Assembly (NCBI GenBank): GCA_938091745.1
Contig: CALLJK010000005.1
Location: forward strand, 1-47,737
DNA: 47,737 bases
Direction: 5' to 3'
Source of the DNA: Candidatus Bipolaricaulota bacterium
Lineage (GTDB): Bacteria; Bipolaricaulota; Bipolaricaulia; RBG-16-55-9; DRXL01
The notes under the pieces are model-generated. The model saw only the letters and a program-made list of their open reading frames with translations. It was not told where the DNA came from and did no database searches. Both the position numbers and the translations under genes were made by a program. Positions within the stretch are counted from its first letter, which is position 1. Each line of letters opens with the position of its first letter. Of the stretch, positions 23,728 to 31,462 are shown piece by piece.

Positions 23728-24515
23728 CGAGAGATCACCTGCGCTTCGCGAGACTCATAGCTATTGGGGCTTGGAGACTCGCTAAGCACGCGTTCAGCCA
23801 AGCGCATATAGTCTCTTGCACCATAGGAGCTTGAGTCGTACTCAAAGATAGTTTTGTGATGGCTCGCCGCTTCAGCAAGACGCACATTGGCGCGGATCGG
23901 TTCAGTCACTTTGCCATCGAAGTGCAGTTCTAATCTCTCTAAAACTTCGCGGCTCTTGCGGTTGCGCCCGTCGTAGAACGTTGGGATGACGAGCGACACT
24001 TCAATGGGATGCTCCAAGATCTCACGTACCATCTTGAGGTTCTCTAAAATCTGCTTGACGCCCACAAGCGCGAGATAGTCCATACTCACAGGGATGAACG
24101 CTTCGTCAGCGTAGACGATAGCATTTTGATTTAAGAGATTCAAGCTGGGCGGGCAGTCTAAGAACACAAAATCATATCCAGAGATAGAGGCGAGCTTCCG
24201 GCTAAGAACGCGCTCGCGCCCCGGAAGCCCAGTTAAGATAAGCTCGGCTTGAGCAGCGGTCTTAGTGCTTGGTAGGATGTCTATCTTCTCGCGCACGGGC
24301 AGAATACACTCGTGAGGTGTCGTCATCTCTTCGACAAGCAGATGATAGAGCGACTTGCGCGGGACGACGTCGAACCATGTAGCGATGTTGCCCTGTGGGT
24401 CCATATCGATAAGCAAGACTCTACAGTTATGCAGAGCCAAGGCTGCCGCGAGATTGACAGCAGTCGTCGTCTTGGCCGTGCCCCCCTTCTGATTGATAAT
24501 CGCGATCTTGCGCAT
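23724..24515 (-). CDS. parA: ParA-family partition ATPase
   Basis: 263 residues from the ATG at 24515, which has AAGGTGAGAGG directly upstream; a 14-codon in-frame extension lacks family similarity. Deviant Walker A KGGTAKTT (10-17) with signature lysine, Walker A' DMDPQGN, Walker B FVFLDCPPS. Forms ATP-dependent dimers on the nucleoid that position a chromosome, plasmid or protein cargo. The Ala in KGGTAKTT, where many ParA/Soj have Gly or Val, is a common variant. The partner is the overlapping RHH gene rather than ParB. Confidence 0.92.
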   Translation of the reverse strand: MRKIAIINQKGGTAKTTTAVNLAAALALHNCRVLLIDMDPQGNIATWFDVVPRKSLYHLLVEEMTTPHECILPVREKIDILPSTKTAAQAELILTGLPGRERVLSRKLASISGYDFVFLDCPPSLNLLNQNAIVYADEAFIPVSMDYLALVGVKQILENLKMVREILEHPIEVSLVIPTFYDGRNRKSREVLERLELHFDGKVTEPIRANVRLAEAASHHKTIFEYDSSSYGARDYMRLAERVLSESPSPNSYESREAQVISR

Positions 24516-24632
24516 CCTCTCACCTTCTTCTTTCAGTTTATGACGGTACGCCAGCACGATGGCTTGGCGCTATCTTGGCAAAAGACCGACAGAATTCCAA
24601 GGACGGCTGTCCCGTCAAGATGGGGACGACGC

Positions 24633-25868
24633 TCAGGCTGCTCGACGAGCCGCTTCTAGCGCTGTGTAGTAAATCTCCTTGAGCGCCACGCCCCTCTCAT
24701 CGGCGAGCTTCTTGCAGTCTTCATATTCTGGGGCAATGTTGATGATCTCAGAACCCAGCAGCCCGAGCTTCACGCGCACTTTTCCGTACCGCGTCTCAAC
24801 TTCTATAATGTTTCGTGCGAGCTTCTTGCGCTGCACAGGGTAGTAAATAGCTCCCAGCGTCGTCGTCTCACGAAAGAGAATCTCGCAGAGCTTGTCTACT
24901 AAGACGGCCTCGCAGAGCACACGAACTAACAGACCGGGGCGCCCTTTTTTCATCAGAATGTTCTGAGCGCTGACGCTCTTCGCTCCATGCTCGAAGAGCT
25001 TCTGCTGCACATACGGGAAGAGCTCAGGGTTCATGTCGTCAATCTCGGTTTCAATAACGACGGTCTCGTCGCTCTCCAAAGCAGCGACGCTTTCACCTAC
25101 GAGAACACGGAGCACGTTGGGCTGCTGGGGGAGGTCTGTGCTGCCAGCGCCGTAGCCGATGTGAGAGAAGCGCGCTGCTGGGAGGCTGAAGGCCCTTACC
25201 CCGGCTACGCCACCCCTCTCCCGTAGGTCACCTACGGGAGAGGGGGTAGGGGTGAGGGCCAAGAGATTCTTCAGAATAGCTGCCCCTGTTGGCGTAACTA
25301 GCTCTGCCTCAATCCCTGACGAGTAAATGGGAAGATCTTTGAGCAGTTCCAGCGTTGCAGGCGCAGGCACAGGAAGCCGTCCATGCGCTGTGTTGACCAT
25401 CCCCGATCCAACGTTAATGTTCGAAGCATACCAACGATCTATCTTGAGGGCTTCAACAGCGACCGCCGCGCCGACAATATCGAGAATCGAATCGAGAGCG
25501 CCCAGCTCGTGAAAGTGCACGTCGTCTACAGAGACGCTATGAATCTTCGCTTCGGCCTCGGCGAGCGCGCTGAAGATCGAGATCGCCCGTGCCTTCTCGT
25601 GGGGAGCTAAAGAGCTCTGCTCGATCAGAGCGCGGATCTCCGACCAGCGTCGGTGCTCTTTTGAGTGAGAGCTCGTCTCGAAGCGCAGGTGCGTCGCAGC
25701 GATGCCCTGACGCGTGACTTTTTCTGTACAGATGCGCACCGGCCCCAAGCCCAGCTGCGAGAGTTTCTCGCTCAAAAGTTGAGCCGTGACCAGCTCAGCG
25801 TCGAGCAAGGCTGCGAGGAACATATCCCCGGCAATTCCGGAAAAGCAGTCTAAGTATGCGATTTTCAT
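24633..25868 (-). CDS. larC: LarC, nickel insertion enzyme for nickel-pincer nucleotide
   Basis: 411 residues, single continuous frame (in lactobacilli larC needs a ribosomal frameshift). Catalyses CTP-dependent nickel insertion into the pincer nucleotide. N-terminal signature DCFSGIAGDMFLAALLDA (7-24), His-rich region HSVSVDDVHFHELGALDSILDIVG, and C-terminal ETEIDDMNPE and MKKGRPG motifs. Residues ~204-227 (TPTPSPVGDLRERGG) are encoded by palindromic repeat copy C and fall between conserved blocks. The start overlaps the stop of the larE-larB fusion by four bases. Confidence 0.93.
   Translation of the reverse strand: MKIAYLDCFSGIAGDMFLAALLDAELVTAQLLSEKLSQLGLGPVRICTEKVTRQGIAATHLRFETSSHSKEHRRWSEIRALIEQSSLAPHEKARAISIFSALAEAEAKIHSVSVDDVHFHELGALDSILDIVGAAVAVEALKIDRWYASNINVGSGMVNTAHGRLPVPAPATLELLKDLPIYSSGIEAELVTPTGAAILKNLLALTPTPSPVGDLRERGGVAGVRAFSLPAARFSHIGYGAGSTDLPQQPNVLRVLVGESVAALESDETVVIETEIDDMNPELFPYVQQKLFEHGAKSVSAQNILMKKGRPGLLVRVLCEAVLVDKLCEILFRETTTLGAIYYPVQRKKLARNIIEVETRYGKVRVKLGLLGSEIINIAPEYEDCKKLADERGVALKEIYYTALEAARRAA
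25191..25260. repeat. GC-rich palindromic repeat, copy C, inside larC
   Basis: Perfect 16-bp inverted repeat (25213-25228 and 25230-25245, one central base) flanked by a second pair of arms, GGCCCTTACCCC (25191-25202) and GGGGTGAGGGCC (25249-25260). Outer arms and core match copy D almost exactly, so these are members of one mobile or formerly mobile repeat family. Confidence 0.88.
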
Positions 25869-27310
25869 AGTCTGTTGATTTTCGTGGCTAAGACCGCTGC
25901 ACCAAAGCCGTTATCTATATTGACCACAGCGACCCCCGGCGCGCAACTGTTGAGCATCGTCAGGAGCGCTGATAACCCCTCAAAGCTTGCGCCATAGCCG
26001 ACGCTCGTTGGCACAGCGATCACAGGCTTGTCCACTAAGCCTGCTACAACACTGGGCAGCACCCCGTCCATCCCGGCAACGACTATTAAGACGTGTGCAG
26101 CGTTGAGCTGCTCCCGATGAGCCAAGAGCCTATGCATCCCTGCAACCCCAACATCGTAGAGTCGCTCAATCGTATTGCCCAGATATTGCGCTGTGACGGC
26201 AGCTTCTTCAGCGACTGATATATCCGAAGTCCCCGCGGTGACGACAAGCACTGTGCCGCCCTTGGGCTCTTTGGGCTCTCCAAGCGTCAGCAGGCGCGCT
26301 TGGTCGTGATAGACGACTTCGGGAAGGAGCTTTTGCACAGCACGAGCTTGCTCAATCGTCGCGCGCGTCGCCAGCACCGGCTCGGTTTGCTTTCTCAGCT
26401 CGCTCATGATGGCTGCAATCTGCTCAGGGGTCTTGCCGGGGCAGAAGACGGCTTCGGCGATCCCGCAGCGGCGCTCGCGCTCCGTGTCGAGCTGTGCGAA
26501 CGAGTCTACTTTTGTGAGGGCCTCGTTCATGCTCCCACTGCGATACCCCGCGAGATCAAGTGTCACATAGCGAAATCCGAGCTTTTTCAGCTGAGTTGTG
26601 ATAGCGTCGCGATGCGCCAAAAGCTTTGGCATCTCATCACCAGGGACTTCAAGGCGCGCCAGCTCGTCGTAGTGGCGCACGCGTACCTGGCTGAAACCTA
26701 GCTCAAAGAGAAACTCTTCAGCGCGTTCGACCTGTCTGAGCTTTTCAAGGGTAATCGCGCTTCCGTAGGGGAACCGCGAGGCCAAACATGCCATCGCGGG
26801 CTTCTCTGCGGTGGGCAAGCCGAGTTCTCTCGCGATCTCACGAACTTCTGGCTTAGTGAGTCCCACTTCCAGTAATGGGCTTCGGATATTATATTCTCTG
26901 AGGGCGCGCATCCCTGGACGAAAGTCGCTCATATCTGAAGCGTTCGTCCCATCGAGCACGACGGCGAAGCCGCGGGTTTGCGCAAGCTTGCTGAGCTTGC
27001 TGAAAAGCTCTTGCTTGCAGTGAAAGCATCGAGTGGGGGGATTATTCACGTAGCGCGGGTCGTCCAGCTCGCGGGTAAAAATAATCTCGTGCGCGACGCC
27101 AAGCTGCTGCGCGAGCTTCTGGGCTGCTGCAAGTTCGCGCTGGGCATAGACGGGCGAGTGCGCCGTCACGGCTAAGATGCGATCTCCGAGCTCTTGCTTG
27201 GCGATAGCGAGCACGACAGAGCTGTCCACTCCTCCAGAAAACGCGACGACGGCGCTGCCGTAGCTGCGCACAAGAGCACGGAGGCTCAAGAGCTTCTGAT
27301 GAAGATCCAT
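25865..27310 (-). CDS. larEB: LarE-LarB fusion, nickel-pincer nucleotide synthesis
   Basis: 481 residues. Residues 1-~265 are LarE, the ATP-dependent sulfur transferase: PP-loop SGGVDSS (25-31), Cys95/Cys98 (RCFHCKQ) and Cys175 (MACLASRFPYGS), the position of the sacrificial sulfur donor; three cysteines could instead hold a [4Fe-4S] cluster as in some LarE. Residues ~275-481 are LarB, which carboxylates and hydrolyses nicotinic acid adenine dinucleotide: FCPGKTPEQIA, VVTAGTSD, VGVAGMHRLL, VPTSVGYGASF and Cys456 in MLNSCAPGV. The family's GMEG is GMDG here (Asp415). The ATG at 27310 sits just after the -10 box; a longer frame would start inside the -35 box. LarC follows; no LarA racemase is in the window. 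Confidence 0.92.
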   Translation of the reverse strand: MDLHQKLLSLRALVRSYGSAVVAFSGGVDSSVVLAIAKQELGDRILAVTAHSPVYAQRELAAAQKLAQQLGVAHEIIFTRELDDPRYVNNPPTRCFHCKQELFSKLSKLAQTRGFAVVLDGTNASDMSDFRPGMRALREYNIRSPLLEVGLTKPEVREIARELGLPTAEKPAMACLASRFPYGSAITLEKLRQVERAEEFLFELGFSQVRVRHYDELARLEVPGDEMPKLLAHRDAITTQLKKLGFRYVTLDLAGYRSGSMNEALTKVDSFAQLDTERERRCGIAEAVFCPGKTPEQIAAIMSELRKQTEPVLATRATIEQARAVQKLLPEVVYHDQARLLTLGEPKEPKGGTVLVVTAGTSDISVAEEAAVTAQYLGNTIERLYDVGVAGMHRLLAHREQLNAAHVLIVVAGMDGVLPSVVAGLVDKPVIAVPTSVGYGASFEGLSALLTMLNSCAPGVAVVNIDNGFGAAVLATKINRL

Positions 27311-27317
27311 ATGAGAC

Positions 27318-27346
27318 GTTATATCGAGTTTCTTGGGCACGAGCAA
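27318..27346 (-). promoter_or_regulatory. Sigma-70-type promoter of larEB-larC
   Basis: On the minus strand: TTGCTC (plus 27341-27346), a 17-base spacer and TATAAC (27318-27323). The ATG begins 7 bases beyond the -10 box with no Shine-Dalgarno sequence. Divergent from the promoter of the coiled-coil gene. Confidence 0.7.
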
Positions 27347-27357
27347 GTGCGTGACGG

Positions 27358-27386
27358 TTGCACCTCAAGAGTGTGAAAACTATAAT
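27358..27386 (+). promoter_or_regulatory. Sigma-70-type promoter of the coiled-coil nuclease-fold gene
   Basis: TTGCAC (27358-27363), a 17-base spacer and TATAAT (27381-27386), with the ATG 12 bases after the -10 box and no ribosome-binding sequence. Near-consensus. Confidence 0.75.
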
Positions 27387-27398
27387 TGCAGTGCACCT

Positions 27399-28310
27399 AT
27401 GGAAGGAACTCAGGGGATCACGCCAGAGCTCTATCGAGCTGTCATCGCGATAGTAGATGACCGTCTCAAAGAGATCCGGGTCACCCGCGAAGATTTTGAT
27501 CGGCTTACGCAGACGGTAGCCCAGCTCGCGCAAGCCCAGGCGCGTACAGATGCCGCAGTACGGGAGTTAGCTGAGGCCCAACGACGGACTGACCAACGCC
27601 TAGAGGAACTCGCCCAGGCCCAAGCACGCACAGAGCAACGGCTTGAAGAGCTGGCCCAGGCCCAGGCTCGCACCGACACCGCGGTGCAGCAGCTTGCCGC
27701 GCGTGTCGACCAACTGGCCCAAGCCCAAGCCCGCACTGATGCTGCAGTGCAGCAGCTTGCCGCGCGTGTCGACCAGCTGGCCCAAGCCCAAGCCCGCACT
27801 GATGCTGCAGTGCAGCAACTGGCAACCAGAGTCGATCAGCTCGCTCAAGCCCAGACACGCACCGAACAAGCCCTGCAGCAGCTTGCGACCCAGGTCGGTG
27901 CCCTCAGCGACAACGTCGGCTATGGGCTAGAGGATATCGCGCGCGTCGTGCTCCCTGGGTATCTCAAACATCGCCACGGCGTTCACGTCGAGCACTTAGA
28001 GCGTCGTATCTTCACGGTAGACGGCCAGCGGTTTGACGTCGACCTATACGCTGAGGGTCGACGCGGAAGACGCCGCGTGGTTGTAGTGGGCGAGGTGAAA
28101 TCACGCATCTATGCCCGCGAGGTCCACCAATTTCAGCAACTTCTTGCGGCTGTGCAGCCCCAGTTGCCCGCCGAGCCGCTGCCCGTGATGTTCGGCTACT
28201 TCATTGATCTTTCTGCGACGGAGGCCGCCCGCGAGAAGATCGTGCTGATCGCGGCGTACCAGCCGACCCTCGAAGGCCTCTCGCCCAGCCGCAAGCGCCG
28301 GAGCCGCTAG
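27399..28310 (+). CDS. Coiled-coil protein with PD-(D/E)XK nuclease-like domain
   Basis: 303 residues. Residues ~30-168 are a long coiled coil made of 21-residue repeats of the type QLAQAQARTDAAV. The C-terminal ~130 residues fit the PD-(D/E)XK fold seen in DUF3782-type proteins: Glu178 (GLEDIAR), Asp213 (RFDVDLY), Glu232-x-Lys234 (VVVVGEVKSRIY) and a following HQFQQLL helix. This suggests a nuclease or a DNA-binding relative, with the coiled coil setting oligomeric state. No methylase or restriction partner is adjacent. The ATG at 27399 is chosen because the upstream extension would cover the promoter. Confidence 0.75.
   Translation: MEGTQGITPELYRAVIAIVDDRLKEIRVTREDFDRLTQTVAQLAQAQARTDAAVRELAEAQRRTDQRLEELAQAQARTEQRLEELAQAQARTDTAVQQLAARVDQLAQAQARTDAAVQQLAARVDQLAQAQARTDAAVQQLATRVDQLAQAQTRTEQALQQLATQVGALSDNVGYGLEDIARVVLPGYLKHRHGVHVEHLERRIFTVDGQRFDVDLYAEGRRGRRRVVVVGEVKSRIYAREVHQFQQLLAAVQPQLPAEPLPVMFGYFIDLSATEAAREKIVLIAAYQPTLEGLSPSRKRRSR
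27684..27872 (+). repeat. Three 63-base tandem repeats in the coiled-coil region
   Basis: Units 27684-27746 and 27747-27809 differ at about one position; the third unit 27810-27872 is more diverged. Each encodes 21 residues, three heptads. Older, weaker copies precede them. Confidence 0.85.
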
Positions 28311-28315
28311 AGTCC

Positions 28316-28343
28316 TTGCGCCTTGCTGCCCTCTCAGTATAAT
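28316..28343 (+). promoter_or_regulatory. Promoter of pdxS-pdxT
   Basis: TTGCGC (28316-28321), a 16-base spacer and a consensus TATAAT (28338-28343). A leader of ~25 bases with GAGAGGAGGT precedes the pdxS ATG, so this gene is initiated in the ordinary way. Confidence 0.65.
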
Positions 28344-28376
28344 GGGGATGGGAAATCAGTGAGAGAGGAGGTTTGT

Positions 28377-29264
28377 ATGGAACGACTGACGGGGACTTTT
28401 AAAGTGAAGTCCGGGCTCGCTGAGATGCTCAAGGGCGGCGTCATCATGGACGTCGTCAACGCCGAACAAGCGAAGATCGCAGAAAAAGCCGGTGCAGTCG
28501 CGGTGATGGCACTGGAGCGCGTTCCCGCAGACATTCGCGCCGCTGGGGGCGTCGCTCGTATGGCTGACCCGAAGAAGATCAAAGAGATCATGGACGCCGT
28601 TACGATCCCCGTGATGGCGAAGTGTCGTATCGGGCACTTTGTCGAAGCCCAAATTCTCGAAGCGCTGGGGGTAGACTACATCGACGAGTCGGAGGTGCTC
28701 ACACCCGCTGATCCCGAGAATCACATTGACAAATGGCAATTCAAGGTGCCGTTCGTCTGTGGTGCGCGTGATCTCCCTGAAGCATGTAGAAGGATCGCCG
28801 AGGGCGCAGCGATGATTCGCACGAAGGGCGAAGCGGGCACCGGTGACGTCATCGAAGCTGTGCGCCATATGCGCCTGATGAACAAGCAGATTCGCATCGT
28901 GCGCCAGGCTTCTGATGAAGAGTTGGTGACGTTGGGCAAGGAGTGGGGCGCGCCCGTCGAGGTCTTAAGATTGATCAAAGAGCTGGGCAGGCTCCCTGTG
29001 GTGAACTTCGCTGCGGGCGGGATCGCCACGCCCGCTGATGCAGCGCTCATGATGCAGCTAGGCTGTGATGGGATCTTCGTCGGCTCAGGGATCTTCAAGT
29101 CCCAAGATCCCGAAAGGCGTGCGAAAGCGATCGTCATGGCCACGACGTACTACAACGATCCCAAGGTCCTCGCCGAGGTTTCCGAAGACTTGGGTGAGCC
29201 TATGCCTAGCATCAGCGCGGCGCAGCTCCCCGAGAGAGAGCTCTTGCAAGTGCGTGGGAACTGA
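28377..29264 (+). CDS. pdxS: PdxS, pyridoxal 5'-phosphate synthase subunit
   Basis: 295 residues. Condenses ribose 5-phosphate, glyceraldehyde 3-phosphate and ammonia into PLP as a dodecamer. Motifs: [61 protein letters not shown] and the phosphate-binding [14 protein letters not shown]. An in-frame ATG-like start 54 bases upstream overlaps the promoter, so the ATG at 28377 with GAGGAGG is used. The partner glutaminase PdxT follows 4 bases later. Confidence 0.97.
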   Translation: MERLTGTFKVKSGLAEMLKGGVIMDVVNAEQAKIAEKAGAVAVMALERVPADIRAAGGVARMADPKKIKEIMDAVTIPVMAKCRIGHFVEAQILEALGVDYIDESEVLTPADPENHIDKWQFKVPFVCGARDLPEACRRIAEGAAMIRTKGEAGTGDVIEAVRHMRLMNKQIRIVRQASDEELVTLGKEWGAPVEVLRLIKELGRLPVVNFAAGGIATPADAALMMQLGCDGIFVGSGIFKSQDPERRAKAIVMATTYYNDPKVLAEVSEDLGEPMPSISAAQLPERELLQVRGN

Positions 29265-29268
29265 TGCC

Positions 29269-29838
29269 ATGCGCATTGGAGTGCTTGGGCTGCAAGGCGA
29301 CTTTCGCGAACATTTAGAGATGCTGCGTGCCCTGGGCGTAGACGCCCGCGACGTGCGCACGAAAGAGCAGCTCCATGAAGTTGAGGGTTTGATCATCCCC
29401 GGCGGGGAGAGCACAACGATGGCGTATCTGTTAGAAAAGATGGGGCTACTCTCCATCTTGCGTGAGCGCGGCGCCCAGGGTTTTCCCATCTACGGGACGT
29501 GCGCGGGAATGATTCTGTTAGCGCGTGAGCTGAACGATTCCTATCCGGAGAATCGCTTAGCCTTGATGGACATCTCTGTGAAACGTAATGCGTACGGGCG
29601 GCAGCGCGATAGCTTTGAAGCCGATCTGCACATCAAAGATATTGGGGAGTTTCACGCGGTCTTCATTCGCGCTCCGAAGATCGTAGGGGTGGGACCCAGC
29701 GTCGAGATCTTAGCCGAGCACGACGGCGCCCCGGTGCTGGTGAGACAGAAGCATCTCTTAGCAAGCAGCTTTCATCCGGAACTCACGGGTGACCCTCGGG
29801 TACACAAATATTTTCTGGAGATGGTCACGAGGGGGTGA
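29269..29838 (+). CDS. pdxT: PdxT, glutaminase subunit of PLP synthase
   Basis: 189 residues. Class I glutamine amidotransferase that feeds ammonia to PdxS. GVLGLQGDFREH at the N-terminus, IIPGGEST oxyanion region, catalytic Cys in YGTCAGMILL, and His-Glu in SFHPELT. Starts 4 bases after the pdxS stop; a longer frame into pdxS is not used by the family. Confidence 0.96.
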   Translation: MRIGVLGLQGDFREHLEMLRALGVDARDVRTKEQLHEVEGLIIPGGESTTMAYLLEKMGLLSILRERGAQGFPIYGTCAGMILLARELNDSYPENRLALMDISVKRNAYGRQRDSFEADLHIKDIGEFHAVFIRAPKIVGVGPSVEILAEHDGAPVLVRQKHLLASSFHPELTGDPRVHKYFLEMVTRG

Positions 29839-29842
29839 GCGC

Positions 29843-30451
29843 ATGGCCCATACGGAAGCGCCAACGAAGAAGATGACCTACGAAGAGTTTCTCGCGTGGT
29901 GTGACGAAGACACGTGGGCAGAGTGGGTAGACGGGGAGGTGGTTATGGTCTCACCAGCGTCGTTGCCGCATCAAGAGATCAAGAGACTCCTTGTCGCTAT
30001 ACTGCAGGCTTACGTTGAGCAACGCGATTTAGGAGAAGTGCTTGATGCTCCCTTCCAGATGCGCCTGGTAGAGCTACAGCGTGGACGGGAGCCAGACGTG
30101 CTCTTCATCGCTAAAGAGCATTTAGACAGACTGACAGAGACCTATCTTGACGGCCCAGCGGATCTCGTGATCGAGATCGTCTCCCCAGAGAGCAGGCCGC
30201 GCGACCGCGGCGAAAAATACTACGAATACGAGGCTGCCGGCGTTCGTGAATACTGGCTCATTGATCCCGACCGCCAGCACGCCGAGTTCTATCGCTTGAA
30301 CGTGCAGAAACGCTATGATTTGATCCTTCCTGATGCTCAAGACATCTATCGTTCCGAAGTGATCCCCGGATTCTGGCTCAAGGTCGGTTGGCTCTGGCAA
30401 AGACCTCTGCCCCGTCTGCTTGATGTGCTCAAAGAGCTGAAGCTCATATAA
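29843..30451 (+). CDS. Uma2-family (DUF820) PD-(D/E)XK protein
   Basis: 202 residues from the ATG at 29843 with GAGGGGG upstream. Family motifs: MTYEEFLAW, EWVDGEVVMVSPAS, EPDVLFI and LVIEIVSPESRPRDRGEKYYEYEAAGVREYWLIDP; the D and E-x-(hydrophobic)-S residues form the nuclease-like site. Uma2 proteins are very abundant in some lineages, related to restriction-endonuclease folds, with little known function. It sits 4 bases after pdxT and just before gap, so it may simply be carried along in the transcript. Confidence 0.88.
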   Translation: MAHTEAPTKKMTYEEFLAWCDEDTWAEWVDGEVVMVSPASLPHQEIKRLLVAILQAYVEQRDLGEVLDAPFQMRLVELQRGREPDVLFIAKEHLDRLTETYLDGPADLVIEIVSPESRPRDRGEKYYEYEAAGVREYWLIDPDRQHAEFYRLNVQKRYDLILPDAQDIYRSEVIPGFWLKVGWLWQRPLPRLLDVLKELKLI

Positions 30452-30469
30452 AAATCCCAAGGAGGCTTT

Positions 30470-31462
30470 ATGATCCGTGTTGCTCTCAACGGCTTTGGGC
30501 GCACCGCGCGCACGTTCTTTCGCATCGTCCAAAAAGATCCCCAGATCGAAGTTGTCGCGATCAACGTCCGGTCGCAGACCCCAGAGCAAGCTGCGTATCT
30601 CTGTAAGTACGACTCTGTTTACGGGCGCTTCGACGGCGAAGTGAGCTTCGGCGAAGATTATATCACCGTGAACGGCAAGAAGATCCCGCTCATGCAGATC
30701 GACGATCCCGCTAAGCTTCCCTGGGGCGAACTCAAGGTCGACATCGCTGTTGAAGCGACCGGGGCCTTTCGTGACGCCCAGAAAGCTGGAAAGCATCTGC
30801 AAGCCGGAGCCAAGAAAGTCTTAATAACCGCCCCAGCCAAGGGCGACATCCCCACAATTGTTTGGGGAGTCAACGAGAAGATCTACGACCGAGCGAAGCA
30901 CCAGATCATCTCAGCAGCGTCATGTACGACCAACTGCCTTGCGCCCGTTGCGTACATTCTGCACAAGGAATTTGGGATTAAGAAGGGCTTGATGACGACG
31001 GTGCACGCCTACACCGCCAGCCAAAACTTAGTAGACGGCAGCAACAAAGACATGGTCGAGGGCCGCGCTGCGGCTATCAATATCATCCCGACGACGACCG
31101 GCGCGGCGAGCGCCATTGGATTAGTCATTCCCGAGCTCAACGGAAAGCTCGACGGCATGGCTTTTCGTGTTCCGGTCGCAACGGGATCAGTGACTGATCT
31201 TGTCGCTGAGTTAGAGAAACCCGTTACCATTGAGCACATCAACGAGACTTTTACACGCTACGCCAACGGACCAATGAAGCATATTCTCGCTGTCTCAGAA
31301 TGGCCGTTAGTTTCAAGCGATTGCATCGGGGATTCCCACTCGGCCATCGTCGATCTCAGCTCGACAAAAGTGATCGAGAAGAGCTTAGTCAAAGTCGTGG
31401 CTTTTTACGACAACGAGTGGGGCTACTCGGCGCGGCTCGCTGATTTAGTGAAGTATCTATGA
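30470..31462 (+). CDS. gap: Glyceraldehyde-3-phosphate dehydrogenase, type I
   Basis: 330 residues. Glycolytic/gluconeogenic enzyme. NGFGRTARTFFR for NAD(P) binding, catalytic Cys152 in SAASCTTNC, His179 in MTTVHAYT, and DNEWGYSARLADLV at the C-terminus. Odd: the residues after the second strand read INVRSQTPEQ, whereas NAD-specific enzymes have INDL with an Asp that binds the adenosine ribose. The Val-Arg-Ser here suggests NADP use. AAGGAGG precedes the ATG; the end overlaps the next gene by four bases. Confidence 0.96.
   Translation: MIRVALNGFGRTARTFFRIVQKDPQIEVVAINVRSQTPEQAAYLCKYDSVYGRFDGEVSFGEDYITVNGKKIPLMQIDDPAKLPWGELKVDIAVEATGAFRDAQKAGKHLQAGAKKVLITAPAKGDIPTIVWGVNEKIYDRAKHQIISAASCTTNCLAPVAYILHKEFGIKKGLMTTVHAYTASQNLVDGSNKDMVEGRAAAINIIPTTTGAASAIGLVIPELNGKLDGMAFRVPVATGSVTDLVAELEKPVTIEHINETFTRYANGPMKHILAVSEWPLVSSDCIGDSHSAIVDLSSTKVIEKSLVKVVAFYDNEWGYSARLADLVKYL

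Noticed and set aside
24599-24618. Short inverted repeat (GACGG/CCGTC) upstream of parA as a possible parS or operator
   Set aside because: Only a 5-bp arm and a single copy; too weak to call.
27311-27346. Longer N-terminus for the LarE-LarB fusion
   Set aside because: The extra 12 codons lie over the -35/-10 boxes and do not look like LarE.
27684-27872. CRISPR-like repeat array
   Set aside because: The 63-base units are directly adjacent without spacers and encode a coiled coil in frame.
28323-28376. Longer N-terminus for PdxS starting at 28323
   Set aside because: It would cover the TATAAT box and the GAGGAGG site; the family begins with the motif after 28377.
30122-30802. Minus-strand reading frame opposite the Uma2 and gap genes
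   Set aside because: Antisense shadow of two clearly conserved genes; no motif or ribosome site.
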